Assembly: GCA_965284365.1 (NCBI GenBank)
Contig: OZ260079.1
Span: 5,518,001-5,582,000 of the forward strand
DNA length: 64,000 nucleotides
Direction of reading: 5' to 3'
Source: Phragmitibacter sp965284365
GTDB lineage: Bacteria; Verrucomicrobiota; Verrucomicrobiia; Verrucomicrobiales; Verrucomicrobiaceae
The position numbers and the translations under genes were made by a program. The stretch's first letter is position 1, and the number at the start of each line of letters is the position of its first letter. Positions 27,899-36,642 of this stretch are shown one piece after another. A model generated the notes under the pieces. It made no database searches, was not told the DNA's origin, and saw only the letters and a list, made by a program, of their open reading frames with translations.

Positions 27899-28366
27899 TT
27901 ACTCTTGGGCAAAGATTTCGGAGGTTTCCACGATTTGCCCGTTTTCATAACTGATCTCGGTGCGGCGGAGCTGCAGTTTATCCGGCATGGTTTGCTTCCG
28001 CTCAGCCGCCTCCTCGCGGAGGTAGTGGAACATTTCCATGCCGATGGCTTGCACTTCAGCGGGTGGCAGCTTCTTTGCATCCACCCCGAGTTTTTTGCCG
28101 CGATCATCCGCCTTCTTCCGGTAGATCTTGCCGATTTTCGGCGCAGTCACCCCCGTCTTAGTGGCGATCGGGATAGGATTCCCCTGGCCATCGGTGACGC
28201 TAAAATAGGGCCGCGTGTCGCTGGGATCCGAATACATTGGGTAATGCGAGAACGGATAGTTCTCCTCCAAGGACCGGGAAACCACACAAAAAAGCAGCAA
28301 TGCCGTCAGCGGTGTATGAAGGGCGAAACGTAAGAATTGGTGGGGCCAGGAAGAGCCAGAGGTCAT
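27899..28366 (-). CDS. Small membrane-anchored partner protein with YPFSHYPMYS motif
   Basis: A 155-residue protein: a short N-terminal hydrophobic helix (residues about 15-30, LHTPLTALLLFCVVS), then ENYPFSHYPMYSDPSDTRPYFSV, then a charged, mostly soluble region. The YPFS.YPMYS motif is one I associate with genes next to HTTM-type membrane proteins, where the pair may form a complex; that is from memory, not from a search. It lies directly upstream of the polytopic protein, with only three bases between the stop and the next start. Confidence 0.7.
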   Translation of the reverse strand: MTSGSSWPHQFLRFALHTPLTALLLFCVVSRSLEENYPFSHYPMYSDPSDTRPYFSVTDGQGNPIPIATKTGVTAPKIGKIYRKKADDRGKKLGVDAKKLPPAEVQAIGMEMFHYLREEAAERKQTMPDKLQLRRTEISYENGQIVETSEIFAQE

Positions 28367-28536
28367 GAAGTGGAAACTCTTTACATGAACAAGATAGCTA
28401 TGCGTAACCCGCAGGGCGCATAAAACAAGTGCGGTTCTTTCGAGAAAGAACGCATTTTCTGTTCAGAATTAAATAGTTTCGCTAGTAATAGTTAGTCAAA
28501 TAAGGTATAATTTTCATAAATCGGAGTATTTTACGT

Positions 28537-30540
28537 ATGAAACGGTTTTTTCAGCTTGGTCAGCCGCGGATGCAGCGGTCCGGTTGCATTGGCCAAAGCA
28601 TGACCGGCAGTCCCACCCGTAATGTGTGGGAGTTCGGCAAGGCCCATTCATCTTCAAATGTCCGCCGCCTTTTCCGTGGACTCGCCACGGTGGCTGGGCT
28701 GAGCGCGCTTTACGCCAGTGGCGCTACCACCGAACCCGCTCCTTCGACCTCCCCTGCCCTTCCCTTTGTGCACGAAATGCCTGCTCCGGAACCGCGCCGC
28801 CTGCGTCAGCCGGTGCATGAATACTTCACCGTGAGCAGTCCTCAGACGGAGGGCCGTCAGGCGGCAGCCGCCCGGGTAAATCCTTTCGTGACCTACACCC
28901 ATCTGGGTACCGACTTTGGCTTTATCGGCCCGGCTCAGGACGAAATCGGCTGGGAAGTCGGTTCCGTCAGCGTGAAAATGGGTCCTGGCCAGTGGGGCGG
29001 CATGTGGCACGCACTCGGTGGCCTGGGCATGGAAGCCCAGCACACCCTAGACTTCGATGCCTGCTACGCTAGCTATATCGCGAAGTCCTACCAGCCTCGC
29101 ATTGTCGGCGTGGAATTTCGTGCCAAAGGCAAAGGCACCTTCAAGATTGAGATCAAGTCCGCGAAGCAGACCACGCTCTGGGCGAAGACCCTGACGGTGG
29201 ATTCACCGGACATTCGCACGGTGACTGCGGATCTGGACCGTGCATCGATCAGCGGCGCCAAATTCTTGAACTGGGTGGCTGAGCCGGGAACGGACGCGTC
29301 GCTCGACTCACTTTCGTTCATCGTGCAGGCCCCAGCCATTGCCTATGACGAATACGTTTTCCTGGCGAGCTATGCAAAGCTGGCCCGCTGCTACAGTGCG
29401 GAGACAGGCTTGGTGAAAGACCGGGCGCACGTGCGTGCGGGTTACTTTGATAATATTCCCTCCTCCGGCATGTTTGCGCTGGCATCGGCAGCAGCGGCCC
29501 GTGCGGGCATGATTCAGCCTGAGATGGCGCGGGACATGATCCGCCACATCCATGCGAGCGTGAGCCGCATCGATACGGCAGACGGTCTGTTGCCCCACTT
29601 TGTTAAACAAAACAAAGAGGGTGTGTATGTCATCCTGCCAGGCACAGAATACAGCACGGTGGACACCAGCATTTATTACCATGGCATGCTACTGGCGGCG
29701 GCGATGATGCAGGATGCAGACACCTCCCGTGAGCTTGCGCAACGCGTCAGCCAGATTTCCCTGGGCAAGATGCTCACCGAAGATGGCTATGTCCGTCATG
29801 GCGTGCGTTCCGATAAGACCACTCCCCTGCCCGGCGTCTGGCGAGACTGGGGTGGCGAATCCGCGCTGGTGCTGGCTATGGCGGCCATGACCTCCCATCC
29901 CATTGCTGGCAAGATGCACAAGTCCGGCTATGCGTATGACGGCACGGGCTTTATCCCGGAGATTCAGAGTCTCTTCTATTCTGACTTCAACAGCAGCCGT
30001 CTGGATGCCATTTCCGAGCAGAACTGGTGGGCAGCCCGTCAGACCATGCTGATTCGCCAGAAGGAATATTTTCCGCAAAACTGGCCGGATAGCCGTGTGG
30101 CCAAGCTGGGCCTGTATGGCCTGTCCGCCGGTGAAGGCCGCCTCGGTGTCGGTTACATGGTCAGCGGTGTGGATCTGCCACAGCAACGTTATTTGCACCC
30201 GCACTATGTTTTGATGTCCGGTGCGCTGGAGTCCCGTGTGGACGATGTGTATGACATCCTGCGCCGCATGGAACAGGAGCAGTTCTTCCCTCCCTGGGGC
30301 ATGGTGGAAAACGTGAACAAGGATGGCGACGAATACCTAGCCATGCAGGGATCCCTCAATGCCGCCTTTGAAACCTTGGGTGCCTATCACCTGTTGGCGA
30401 AACATCGTGGCACGCCCAATGCCATCTATGAGACCGCCAATCGTGAACCGCTCATGCGGAAAGGCGCCGCGTTGTTCTACCCTTCACTGCCTACCGCTGT
30501 TGCGGACAGCAGAGTGAGCAATCCATTGACTTCGCGATAA
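28537..30540 (+). CDS. Secreted glucoamylase-like/GH144-like protein
   Basis: A 667-residue protein. The N-terminus is long and basic, with a hydrophobic stretch at about 47-62 (LATVAGLSALYASGA) that suggests a Sec signal with an extended n-region; an ATG at 28600 is an alternative start. After a beta-rich domain (about 100-270) comes an all-helical region of alternating helices and loops, with EYSTVDTSIYYHGMLLAAAM and FPPWGMVENVNKDGDEYLAMQGSLNAAFETLGAYHLLAK, the pattern of the glycoamylase/GH144 (alpha/alpha)6 barrel. Catalytic residues cannot be fixed from sequence alone. Its 150-base leader is notably AT-rich. The 3' end overlaps the antisense Trm112-like gene by 64 bases. Confidence 0.75.
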   Translation: MKRFFQLGQPRMQRSGCIGQSMTGSPTRNVWEFGKAHSSSNVRRLFRGLATVAGLSALYASGATTEPAPSTSPALPFVHEMPAPEPRRLRQPVHEYFTVSSPQTEGRQAAAARVNPFVTYTHLGTDFGFIGPAQDEIGWEVGSVSVKMGPGQWGGMWHALGGLGMEAQHTLDFDACYASYIAKSYQPRIVGVEFRAKGKGTFKIEIKSAKQTTLWAKTLTVDSPDIRTVTADLDRASISGAKFLNWVAEPGTDASLDSLSFIVQAPAIAYDEYVFLASYAKLARCYSAETGLVKDRAHVRAGYFDNIPSSGMFALASAAAARAGMIQPEMARDMIRHIHASVSRIDTADGLLPHFVKQNKEGVYVILPGTEYSTVDTSIYYHGMLLAAAMMQDADTSRELAQRVSQISLGKMLTEDGYVRHGVRSDKTTPLPGVWRDWGGESALVLAMAAMTSHPIAGKMHKSGYAYDGTGFIPEIQSLFYSDFNSSRLDAISEQNWWAARQTMLIRQKEYFPQNWPDSRVAKLGLYGLSAGEGRLGVGYMVSGVDLPQQRYLHPHYVLMSGALESRVDDVYDILRRMEQEQFFPPWGMVENVNKDGDEYLAMQGSLNAAFETLGAYHLLAKHRGTPNAIYETANREPLMRKGAALFYPSLPTAVADSRVSNPLTSR

Positions 30541-30704
30541 GCGATCTTCCCGTCCTCGGTGATGAGGGCGTAACAATCCACCGGGAGTTTGTGAGAGGCT
30601 TTATCCGATGCTGTAGCTACCCGCAACGGCTGATGCGTCTGCGGGCACCGGAGGAGCGGGATGAGAGATTCGTCGAGCACGTTTGGAGAAGGGAACGGCG
30701 CCAA
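30477..30704 (-). CDS. Trm112-like small protein
   Basis: A 75-residue protein. LIPLLRCPQTHQPLRVA followed by YALITEDGKIAYREVNGLLTLL is the Trm112/YcaR (UPF0434) pattern: a CP..H/C..L start and a beta hairpin ending in the INGIPVLL-like VNGLLTLL. In this copy only one cysteine of the zinc pair is left. The family is found with methyltransferases, as an activating subunit, or as a lone protein. The start is a TTG right after the TGA of the gene before it (TGATTG); a GTG at 30680 would start just before LDESL. It overlaps the end of the glucoamylase-like gene. Confidence 0.6.
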   Translation of the reverse strand: MAPFPSPNVLDESLIPLLRCPQTHQPLRVATASDKASHKLPVDCYALITEDGKIAYREVNGLLTLLSATAVGSEG

Positions 30705-31040
30705 TCAATGCATCAGTCCGGTGGCCGATGGTAGCGAATAGAGCCAAAAATCGAGAGCAAGCATGCCTCCCGCGATTAGCACAAGCCCAAGACTCTTATA
30801 GCCAGCGTGGCGCACTAGCCTGTAGGCCGTGTAAAAGCAACAGGCCGCTGTCAGCCATCCCACCAAAAAGATCACGCAATGAGTTAGACGCTCGAAACGA
30901 AGATTCATGTATGCAAACATCTGTAACAGACTGGCAAGCAGACCAAGCAGTCCGATGGCAACTGCGAAGAGCCAGCATAGTGCAGTGGCAATCCACTCAC
31001 CGGAAACAAAGTGAGCGATGCTGTCATTAGATGGCCTCAT
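30705..31040 (-). CDS. Small membrane protein, unknown
   Basis: A 111-residue protein with three hydrophobic stretches at about 15-40, 54-75 and 82-103 (ALCWLFAVAIGLLGLLASLL, CVIFLVGWLTAACCFYTAY, LGLVLIAGGMLALDFWLY). No family recognised. It lies between the MoeB-like gene, 37 bases upstream in the direction of transcription, and the Trm112-like gene, whose start codon touches its stop. Confidence 0.6.
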   Translation of the reverse strand: MRPSNDSIAHFVSGEWIATALCWLFAVAIGLLGLLASLLQMFAYMNLRFERLTHCVIFLVGWLTAACCFYTAYRLVRHAGYKSLGLVLIAGGMLALDFWLYSLPSATGLMH

Positions 31041-31077
31041 TGCCGCTCGATGTCTTTTAGGGGTTTACCAAAACAAA

Positions 31078-32238
31078 TCAATAAGTCGGCACGCTGGGAT
31101 CAATCTCATTGCTCCAGGCATTAATGCCGCCGGCGACGTTCCAGGAATCCGCGAAGCCATTCTGCCGCAGGAAATCCACAGCACGGCCGCTGCGGCCACC
31201 GCTTTTACAATGAACGGCGATCTTCTTGTCTGCGGGTAACTCGCTGAGACGCTCAGGCAATTCACCCAGAGGGATCAAGGTTGAACCCGGAATGCGGGCG
31301 GTTTCGAACTCATCAGGCTCGCGCACGTCGAGCAGGAAGAAGTCGTCCCCATTCTTGAACATGGTATCCAGTTCCTGAACGGTGATGGCGGGAGTGTCGT
31401 CGGCAGGCATTTCGCAGGCAGTGGCAGAGGGTTCGTTGATGAGCGTCGTGATGGTGGGACGCTCGCCACAGAGAATGCATTGCGCATCCCGGCGCAAATG
31501 GAACGTGCGGAATTTCATGCCGAGCGTGTCCACATGCAGCAGACGGCCGAGCAAGGGCTCGCCGATACCCGTCAGCAGCTTGATGGCTTCCGTGGCTTGG
31601 AGGGTTCCGACAAGACCTGGCAGAATGCCCAGCACTCCGCCCTCCGCACAGGAAGGCACCAGTCCGGGCTCGGGCGCATGCGGCGCCATACAGCGATAGC
31701 AAGGTCCTCCAAGATGTGGTGCAAACACACTGCACTGACCTTCGAAGCGGAGGATGGAGCCATACACGTTTGGCTTCTTGAGAAAGAAGCAAACGTCATT
31801 GCTGAGATAGCGCGTGAGGAAATTGTCCGTGCCATCCACGACAAGGTCATAGCCACTCACAATGCGTTCAGCGTTTTCGAGCACGAAGCGCTCCGCGTGA
31901 GAAATGACCGTAACGTGAGGATTAATGTCCGCTAATCGGTCGCGAGCAGAGTCGAGCTTCCGGCGCCCGATATCTTTGGTGCCATGCAGAAGCTGGCGAT
32001 GGAGGTTCGATTCCTCCACGACATCATTGTCAACAATGCCGATGGTGCCCACGCCAGCAGCAGCGAGTTGCATGGCGACAGGCGATCCGAGCCCCCCTGC
32101 CCCAATGCAAAGAACCTTGGCGGCTTTGAGCTTCTTCTGACCTTCCTGCCCGAATCCCGGCAGACTGAAATGCCGCGCGTAACGCCGCCGTTCAGAGGAG
32201 TCGAAAGAAATGTCAGAAGTTGTCAAAGGAGGAAGCAT
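31078..32238 (-). CDS. MoeB/ThiF-type adenylyltransferase with C-terminal rhodanese domain (MoeZ-like)
   Basis: A 386-residue cytoplasmic enzyme that adenylates the C-terminus of a ubiquitin-like sulfur carrier and then supplies sulfur. The ThiF domain starts RYARHFSLPGFGQEGQKKLK, with the nucleotide-binding GAGGLGSP and the VVDGTDNFLTRYL segment. Zinc cysteines are CYRCMAP and CILCGE. The rhodanese domain (about 285-386) has VHCKSGGRSGRAV, whose Cys is the persulfide carrier. This fused form serves molybdopterin, thiamine or cysteine pathways; no carrier gene is adjacent, so the partner is unknown. The gene follows a small hypothetical by 74 bases. Confidence 0.92.
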   Translation of the reverse strand: MLPPLTTSDISFDSSERRRYARHFSLPGFGQEGQKKLKAAKVLCIGAGGLGSPVAMQLAAAGVGTIGIVDNDVVEESNLHRQLLHGTKDIGRRKLDSARDRLADINPHVTVISHAERFVLENAERIVSGYDLVVDGTDNFLTRYLSNDVCFFLKKPNVYGSILRFEGQCSVFAPHLGGPCYRCMAPHAPEPGLVPSCAEGGVLGILPGLVGTLQATEAIKLLTGIGEPLLGRLLHVDTLGMKFRTFHLRRDAQCILCGERPTITTLINEPSATACEMPADDTPAITVQELDTMFKNGDDFFLLDVREPDEFETARIPGSTLIPLGELPERLSELPADKKIAVHCKSGGRSGRAVDFLRQNGFADSWNVAGGINAWSNEIDPSVPTY

Positions 32239-32312
32239 GGAACCTGAGCTAATGCTTACGCTTCAGACGGAGACTTCAGGAAGCGTGGCTGATTCTTTTC
32301 AGGGGAACCGAC

Positions 32313-32714
32313 TCATTTCCCCGTCTCCAGCGGCCGGTAAATCGACCCCAGCAGCCCAATACCAACGCCACCTGCAGCCATCACCAACTCAGGTGGGAAA
32401 TACACAATGGGAATGAGCGTCCCATGGGGCACTTCCACGCCGAAGTCGAAAACTGCATATTCAACCGTGGGGTGATCCACGAGCGTGCGGAGCCAGGGAG
32501 TATTGCGGATGAAGGCGATGATGTCCGCTATCTGGCGATCCATATCGCTGAAGTCAGCATGACTGGCGACGAGGGAGAAGCCACTCCAGTGCGCGGATTC
32601 GCCGGAGCGTTTCTTCTCACCGCGTTTCCAAATGTCATGGGCAGCAATGTCATGAGTTGCCAGGAATGCATCCACCTCGAAGGCATCTCCACCGGCTCTC
32701 AACATGCAGGACAT
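32313..32714 (-). CDS. Hypothetical protein (weakly DUF4279-like)
   Basis: A 133-residue soluble protein. It begins MSCMLRAGGDAFEVDAFL and has DIWKRGEKK and a C-terminal FPPELVMAAGGVGIGLLGSIY segment, a layout that recalls DUF4279-type proteins (a domain with a conserved C-terminal P..LL....L.I..S.Y motif). This is a pattern impression only. It is upstream of the MoeB-rhodanese gene on the same strand. Confidence 0.6.
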   Translation of the reverse strand: MSCMLRAGGDAFEVDAFLATHDIAAHDIWKRGEKKRSGESAHWSGFSLVASHADFSDMDRQIADIIAFIRNTPWLRTLVDHPTVEYAVFDFGVEVPHGTLIPIVYFPPELVMAAGGVGIGLLGSIYRPLETGK

Positions 32715-33276
32715 CGTGTTTCTTTAAGATTCGTTCGGGGTGGAGGTTTGGTGCGTAGTAATGTGATTTGATAGAGAGATGCGCCTAATGAGGCAAGCCA
32801 TTCTTTTGGGAGCAGGTAGACAAGAACCCGGAGAGGATCCGATGCATCAGCCGATGCTGCACTCTATGAAGGAAGTTTCACTACTGCCACGTCGGAGCAA
32901 GCATCAGCAAAATAGGGGGTGTTAATCACCTTTACGGCAGGCCTCGCTACACCTCAAAGCTCCGTCCAGCCGGAGCACTCCAAGACGCTTCGCGCTCGCG
33001 ATTGACAAAGTCGAAGGCGGAACCGTTTGGAGTGCTGTGGCTCGAAACAGCTTTGGCGACTGACTGTGCGAGCGCGAAAGATGTCTCACTCCCACTGACT
33101 TTGCTAACGACGCTCGATTAAGAGACTTGAAGTCAAAAAGTGTGGGTAGCTGTCAGAGCGAATCTTCCATATCCACACCGAAGGCGCGGGATAAGAGACA
33201 TTGATCACCTAACTTTGTGCAACAGCCAACCGACGAGTGACCGCTGTGGTGGCGCGAGTGTCACGCCTACCTCACT
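32715..33276. other. Gene-free interval with a REP-like repeat
   Basis: No believable reading frame is present. A block at about 32969-33057 contains an inverted pair AGCACTCCAA / TTGGAGTGCT plus a GCTGT...ACAGC hairpin followed by CTTTGG, related to the elements at 10098 and 62021. No promoter or transcription terminator could be picked out with confidence. Confidence 0.5.
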
Positions 33277-34131
33277 TCAAACCAACGTCGGCAGCTCCGG
33301 CTGGCGCATGTGCTTTTTGATGCTGGCCAGCACGGTCTCGATTTCGAGGTCCTGACGTTTGCGATTCTTAAACACACTGACTTTGGTGTAACCCGCGTCA
33401 GTAAGGTGATTCAGACCCGCGATGAAGTTTTCTGCAACGCGCATCGGCCTATGCGAGTCCGAGCCCAGCACCACGGGGATGCCACGCTCGGCCATGAGCT
33501 TCAGCATCTGAGGGCCAGGATTCATCTCCGAGTAGGATTTGTACAGACCGGAGGTATTCAACTCCATGGCGACACCTGTCTTCGCAACACGATCAAGCGA
33601 GGCGGCAATGGTATCCTCCCATACTTCAAAGTCCCAAAGGTTGGGCAGATAGTTCTTGATCAGATCCGGGTGGGAAAGGCAGTCGAAGTAACCGGTCTCA
33701 GCCGACGCAGCGAGATTCTCGAAATAGGAGCGGCGGAAAGCGTCTGCGCCATCGAATTCGTAACGCTGGCGATACTCGGGACCCTGCCAGTGGACGGAGC
33801 CGAGGATGTAATGGAAATCGGCACGCTGGTGCAGGCTCTCGATCCAGGGTTCCATGCCAGGAAAATAGTCGCTCTCAAGTCCCAGGCGGACCTCAAGCTC
33901 GCCTTCGTGGCGCTTGCGGCAGCGCTCAATCATGGCGGTGTAGTGATCGAACTCCCATTCGCTCATGCGCACATGAGGCCAAAAGCCGCGCGGCATGGGG
34001 CTGTGGCAGGTGATGACGATGGCCTGAAGGCCGTTCACCAGCGCGCGGGCAGCGTATTCTTCCGGCTCGCCATACGCGTGTTTGCACAGCGGGGTGTGCA
34101 TGTGGGAGTCTACAAAGATCCGTTCACTCAT
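33277..34131 (-). CDS. PHP-domain phosphatase, histidinol-phosphatase (HisK/HisJ) type
   Basis: A 284-residue PHP metallo-hydrolase. Metal ligands follow the family order: HxH in FVDSHMHTPLCKHA (motif 1), GLESDYFPG (motif 2), SVHWQG, a histidine in LSHPDL, and the C-terminal GSDSHRP (D and H). The YHILGSVHW and LNTSG segments are typical of HisK-like histidinol phosphatases in firmicutes, so the most likely reaction is dephosphorylation of L-histidinol phosphate; other phosphate esters are possible. No other his genes are nearby. A 112-base REP doublet lies upstream. Confidence 0.88.
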   Translation of the reverse strand: MSERIFVDSHMHTPLCKHAYGEPEEYAARALVNGLQAIVITCHSPMPRGFWPHVRMSEWEFDHYTAMIERCRKRHEGELEVRLGLESDYFPGMEPWIESLHQRADFHYILGSVHWQGPEYRQRYEFDGADAFRRSYFENLAASAETGYFDCLSHPDLIKNYLPNLWDFEVWEDTIAASLDRVAKTGVAMELNTSGLYKSYSEMNPGPQMLKLMAERGIPVVLGSDSHRPMRVAENFIAGLNHLTDAGYTKVSVFKNRKRQDLEIETVLASIKKHMRQPELPTLV

Positions 34132-34206
34132 TCTTGTTTGTTATCAGGAGGATAACACAGATTACGTCCGGCGGCAACCGGTGGGTCAGAATGGAGGTAT
34201 TTGAAA

Positions 34207-34318
34207 GGAGCGCGGCTGTCCCAGCCGTGGCTCATTGTGCCTGAACTGGCGACAGTAGTGAGAAAATAACTTATGGTACATCCAGCTGCGAAGGGCACGG
34301 CTAAGAAAGCCGCGCTCC
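34207..34318. repeat. Two-armed REP doublet (BIME-like)
   Basis: The element starts GGAGCGCGGCTGTCCCAGCC and ends in AGCCGCGCTCC, its inverse. The left arm folds CGGCT-GTCCC-AGCCG, and the right arm CGGCT-AAGAA-AGCCG. About 60 bases of unrelated sequence lie between the arms. It fills the space between the PHP-phosphatase and the lipoprotein hydrolase genes and begins right at the stop of the latter. Confidence 0.7.
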
Positions 34319-34319
34319 C

Positions 34320-35996
34320 TTACTGAGCCGGCGTTTCCGCCGCCGTCGCGCGAATGCCGACATGTTGCAAAAGAATGCGGCGCACCTCGGCGATCGCCTC
34401 AGGATTCTGATTGGTCCAGTGCCCGCTATTGACGATAACCTCGCTCTGCGCCCCGTCGATGTGGCTGCTCCAGTAAGGCACAAGCCCGTCGTGGCTCTTT
34501 TCAATCGGTCCCTTTTTGCCCTTATTACCCATGATGGAGTGGTATGGGATGCTGGGGACCGGAGGGATGGCGTTGATCGTTTTCAGGAAGCGGTTGTCCG
34601 GATTCAGGACGTCGATGCCATTCGGCATGGCTTCCATCTGGCGGCCAGCGTCGGCGTGTTTTACCAGGCTGATCGCCTTCATGGTGGTATCCGCGTCGCC
34701 CAAGAGCGTATTGCTATTGCCGACAAGCTTGCGGCCGAGATCGGCGAAGAAGCCGACTGCCTTGTCGCTGCCTCCGAGAGAGGCGGAGGCGAAAATGACT
34801 CGGCCCACGTCAGGCCGATGCTCAAAAATGAGAGCGCCTTCGATGACCTTCTTCGCCTCGGGAGGCAGAGGAATCTTGTCTGGAGGCGCTGGCAGGTAGG
34901 CGTCCCAGATCTTCATCCCGCTATCGGTGATGAGTTCACGGGCGATCATACCGCCTGTGCTATGACCGATAACGACCCACTTTTTGTGTCCCGGATTGGC
35001 AGCGGACATCTTGTCCATGTCCGCACGGAGCTTGTCCGCCATGATGGGATATGGGAATCCAGTAGGGAAGCTGAAGAACCAAAACTGATAGTGCTTCCGG
35101 ATCTCGGCGTCGCCTCGGAGAGTTTCGATCATGGGTGCCCAGGTGGCCTGTGAGTCGCCGAGGCCGTGAATGCACAGGATGGGGATCTTCTTTGGGTCGT
35201 ATGGCTGGAGCCGGGCGAGTCGGGCGGTCCCCTTGAACTCATCCGCCTTGAACATGCGCTGAAGTTCGGACTTCCGCGGTTTCAGCTCTGCCAGTGCGAG
35301 GGCGATCGGCGCGGTGTAATCGGCTGCCAGCGGATAGCTGCGGCCAAATGCCTGCACATTCTCAGTGGAGAGCGGATCGTAATATGCCGCAACGCAGTTC
35401 TGCCCCTGGAAGTCGACCACGATGGTCATGCCGTAATAAACATTCCGCCCCATGATGAAGGGGTCGAACTTCGTGAAGTCCATCTCGGGATGGCTGGAGG
35501 CGATCATGGGGGCGCCAAGGCCGGCCTTGGTGGTGCGATTCTGCACAAGCTTCCCTTTAAACTCAAAGCGGTCTGCCGGCAGCACGCGGAAGTACGAGGG
35601 ATTGTGCGAAGGTTCCTTGTCCGTCTTCAGCGAGAATATCCAGTCGCCGTTGTAGCCAGGGCACTTGATGGGCTTCACCCACGGCTGCATCTTGTTGTCG
35701 AAGACGATTTCAAAGATGCGGGAGACGGCGAAGTTGTATTCCTGCAGCGCTTCCTGATTGGCAGGATTGGCCTTCAGTTTGATGGAGGAAAGATGCGCCG
35801 CATTCAGCATGCGGCCGATGCGCTGCTCAGGTGTCTGCGATTTGTCATCGGCGGCCCGCTGCAGGAGCGTGGAGACGAGGGAGTCGGTCTTGAGCTTCGT
35901 CTTCTTTTGACGAGCCGTGGAATAGGTGTTGCAACCGATCAGGCCGACTGCCATGAGGCTGCATGCAACGAGACGGAGGAATGGGGCCGCTGGCAT
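34320..35996 (-). CDS. Alpha/beta-hydrolase lipoprotein
   Basis: A 558-residue predicted lipoprotein: MPAAPFLRLVACSLMAVGLIGC, with the lipobox Cys at residue 22. The hydrolase domain starts near 265 with IPILCIHGLGDSQATW (the oxyanion HG). The nucleophile elbow is GHSTGG with Ser346, and a late His lies in SGHWTNQNPEAI. The 240-residue N-terminal portion is not clearly related to a known domain. Such proteins are usually lipases or esterases attached to a membrane; the substrate is unknown. The GNAT gene lies 74 bases upstream on the same strand. Confidence 0.85.
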   Translation of the reverse strand: MPAAPFLRLVACSLMAVGLIGCNTYSTARQKKTKLKTDSLVSTLLQRAADDKSQTPEQRIGRMLNAAHLSSIKLKANPANQEALQEYNFAVSRIFEIVFDNKMQPWVKPIKCPGYNGDWIFSLKTDKEPSHNPSYFRVLPADRFEFKGKLVQNRTTKAGLGAPMIASSHPEMDFTKFDPFIMGRNVYYGMTIVVDFQGQNCVAAYYDPLSTENVQAFGRSYPLAADYTAPIALALAELKPRKSELQRMFKADEFKGTARLARLQPYDPKKIPILCIHGLGDSQATWAPMIETLRGDAEIRKHYQFWFFSFPTGFPYPIMADKLRADMDKMSAANPGHKKWVVIGHSTGGMIARELITDSGMKIWDAYLPAPPDKIPLPPEAKKVIEGALIFEHRPDVGRVIFASASLGGSDKAVGFFADLGRKLVGNSNTLLGDADTTMKAISLVKHADAGRQMEAMPNGIDVLNPDNRFLKTINAIPPVPSIPYHSIMGNKGKKGPIEKSHDGLVPYWSSHIDGAQSEVIVNSGHWTNQNPEAIAEVRRILLQHVGIRATAAETPAQ

Positions 35997-36070
35997 AAGT
36001 AAAGTCAGACCCAGTACATGCTTTCCCGGGCATCCGTCAAGCGAACGAATCGCATCTTAACTTACCCGCG

Positions 36071-36559
36071 TCAGTTTGTCTGCTGGAGCAAAACTGTGCG
36101 CGGCTGAAACCCAAACCGTCGATAAAAAGCCAGGCCCTCCTCATTGGCGAAAGCCACGCAGACCAGCTTGGACTGTGCTCCAGTGCTGTCCAACCATCTC
36201 AGGGCGTTCTTCATCAGCGCACTGCCGATGCCTCCGCCCCGATAAGATTCCTTCACAAACATGGAGTCGATCTCTCCCCTGCCCTGCCCGGTCAGAGTGG
36301 TGACGCAGTAGCCAATCGTTTCCGTACCCTTGGCGGAAGGAACACAAGCCAGTTCCACCCGGCATCTCCCCCCAGAGGCAGATCTTGCCAGGATTTCCTG
36401 CCGCCGTGCCTCGAATCGAAGCGGCGCCTTCGCATCAAGAAAAGGCGACAACCAAGGGAGATGATGCGCCCTCAGTTCCTCCCAAAGCGGGGCGATCACG
36501 GGAAGGAACTCGGGACCGCCGATGCGATAGTGAATGGGAGGGGCGGCTGTGGAGGCCAT
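36071..36559 (-). CDS. GNAT-family N-acetyltransferase
   Basis: A 162-residue cytoplasmic acetyl-CoA-dependent acetyltransferase. The core shows IDSMFVKESYRGGGIGSALM (about 105-124), in which the R-G-G-G-I-G turn binds the acetyl-CoA pyrophosphate, and the ending LAFYRRFGFQPRTV is the typical motif B. The acceptor cannot be read from the sequence. It lies between the lipoprotein hydrolase and the methyltransferase gene, all in the same direction but with gaps of 74 to 83 bases. Confidence 0.85.
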   Translation of the reverse strand: MASTAAPPIHYRIGGPEFLPVIAPLWEELRAHHLPWLSPFLDAKAPLRFEARRQEILARSASGGRCRVELACVPSAKGTETIGYCVTTLTGQGRGEIDSMFVKESYRGGGIGSALMKNALRWLDSTGAQSKLVCVAFANEEGLAFYRRFGFQPRTVLLQQTN

Positions 36560-36642
36560 GACGTAGCTCGCGTGGAAAACGCGTGGCAGTACCCTCTGTA
36601 ACGTCGTGGGGACGTGACACCTTAGGACGGAATGCCCAAAGC

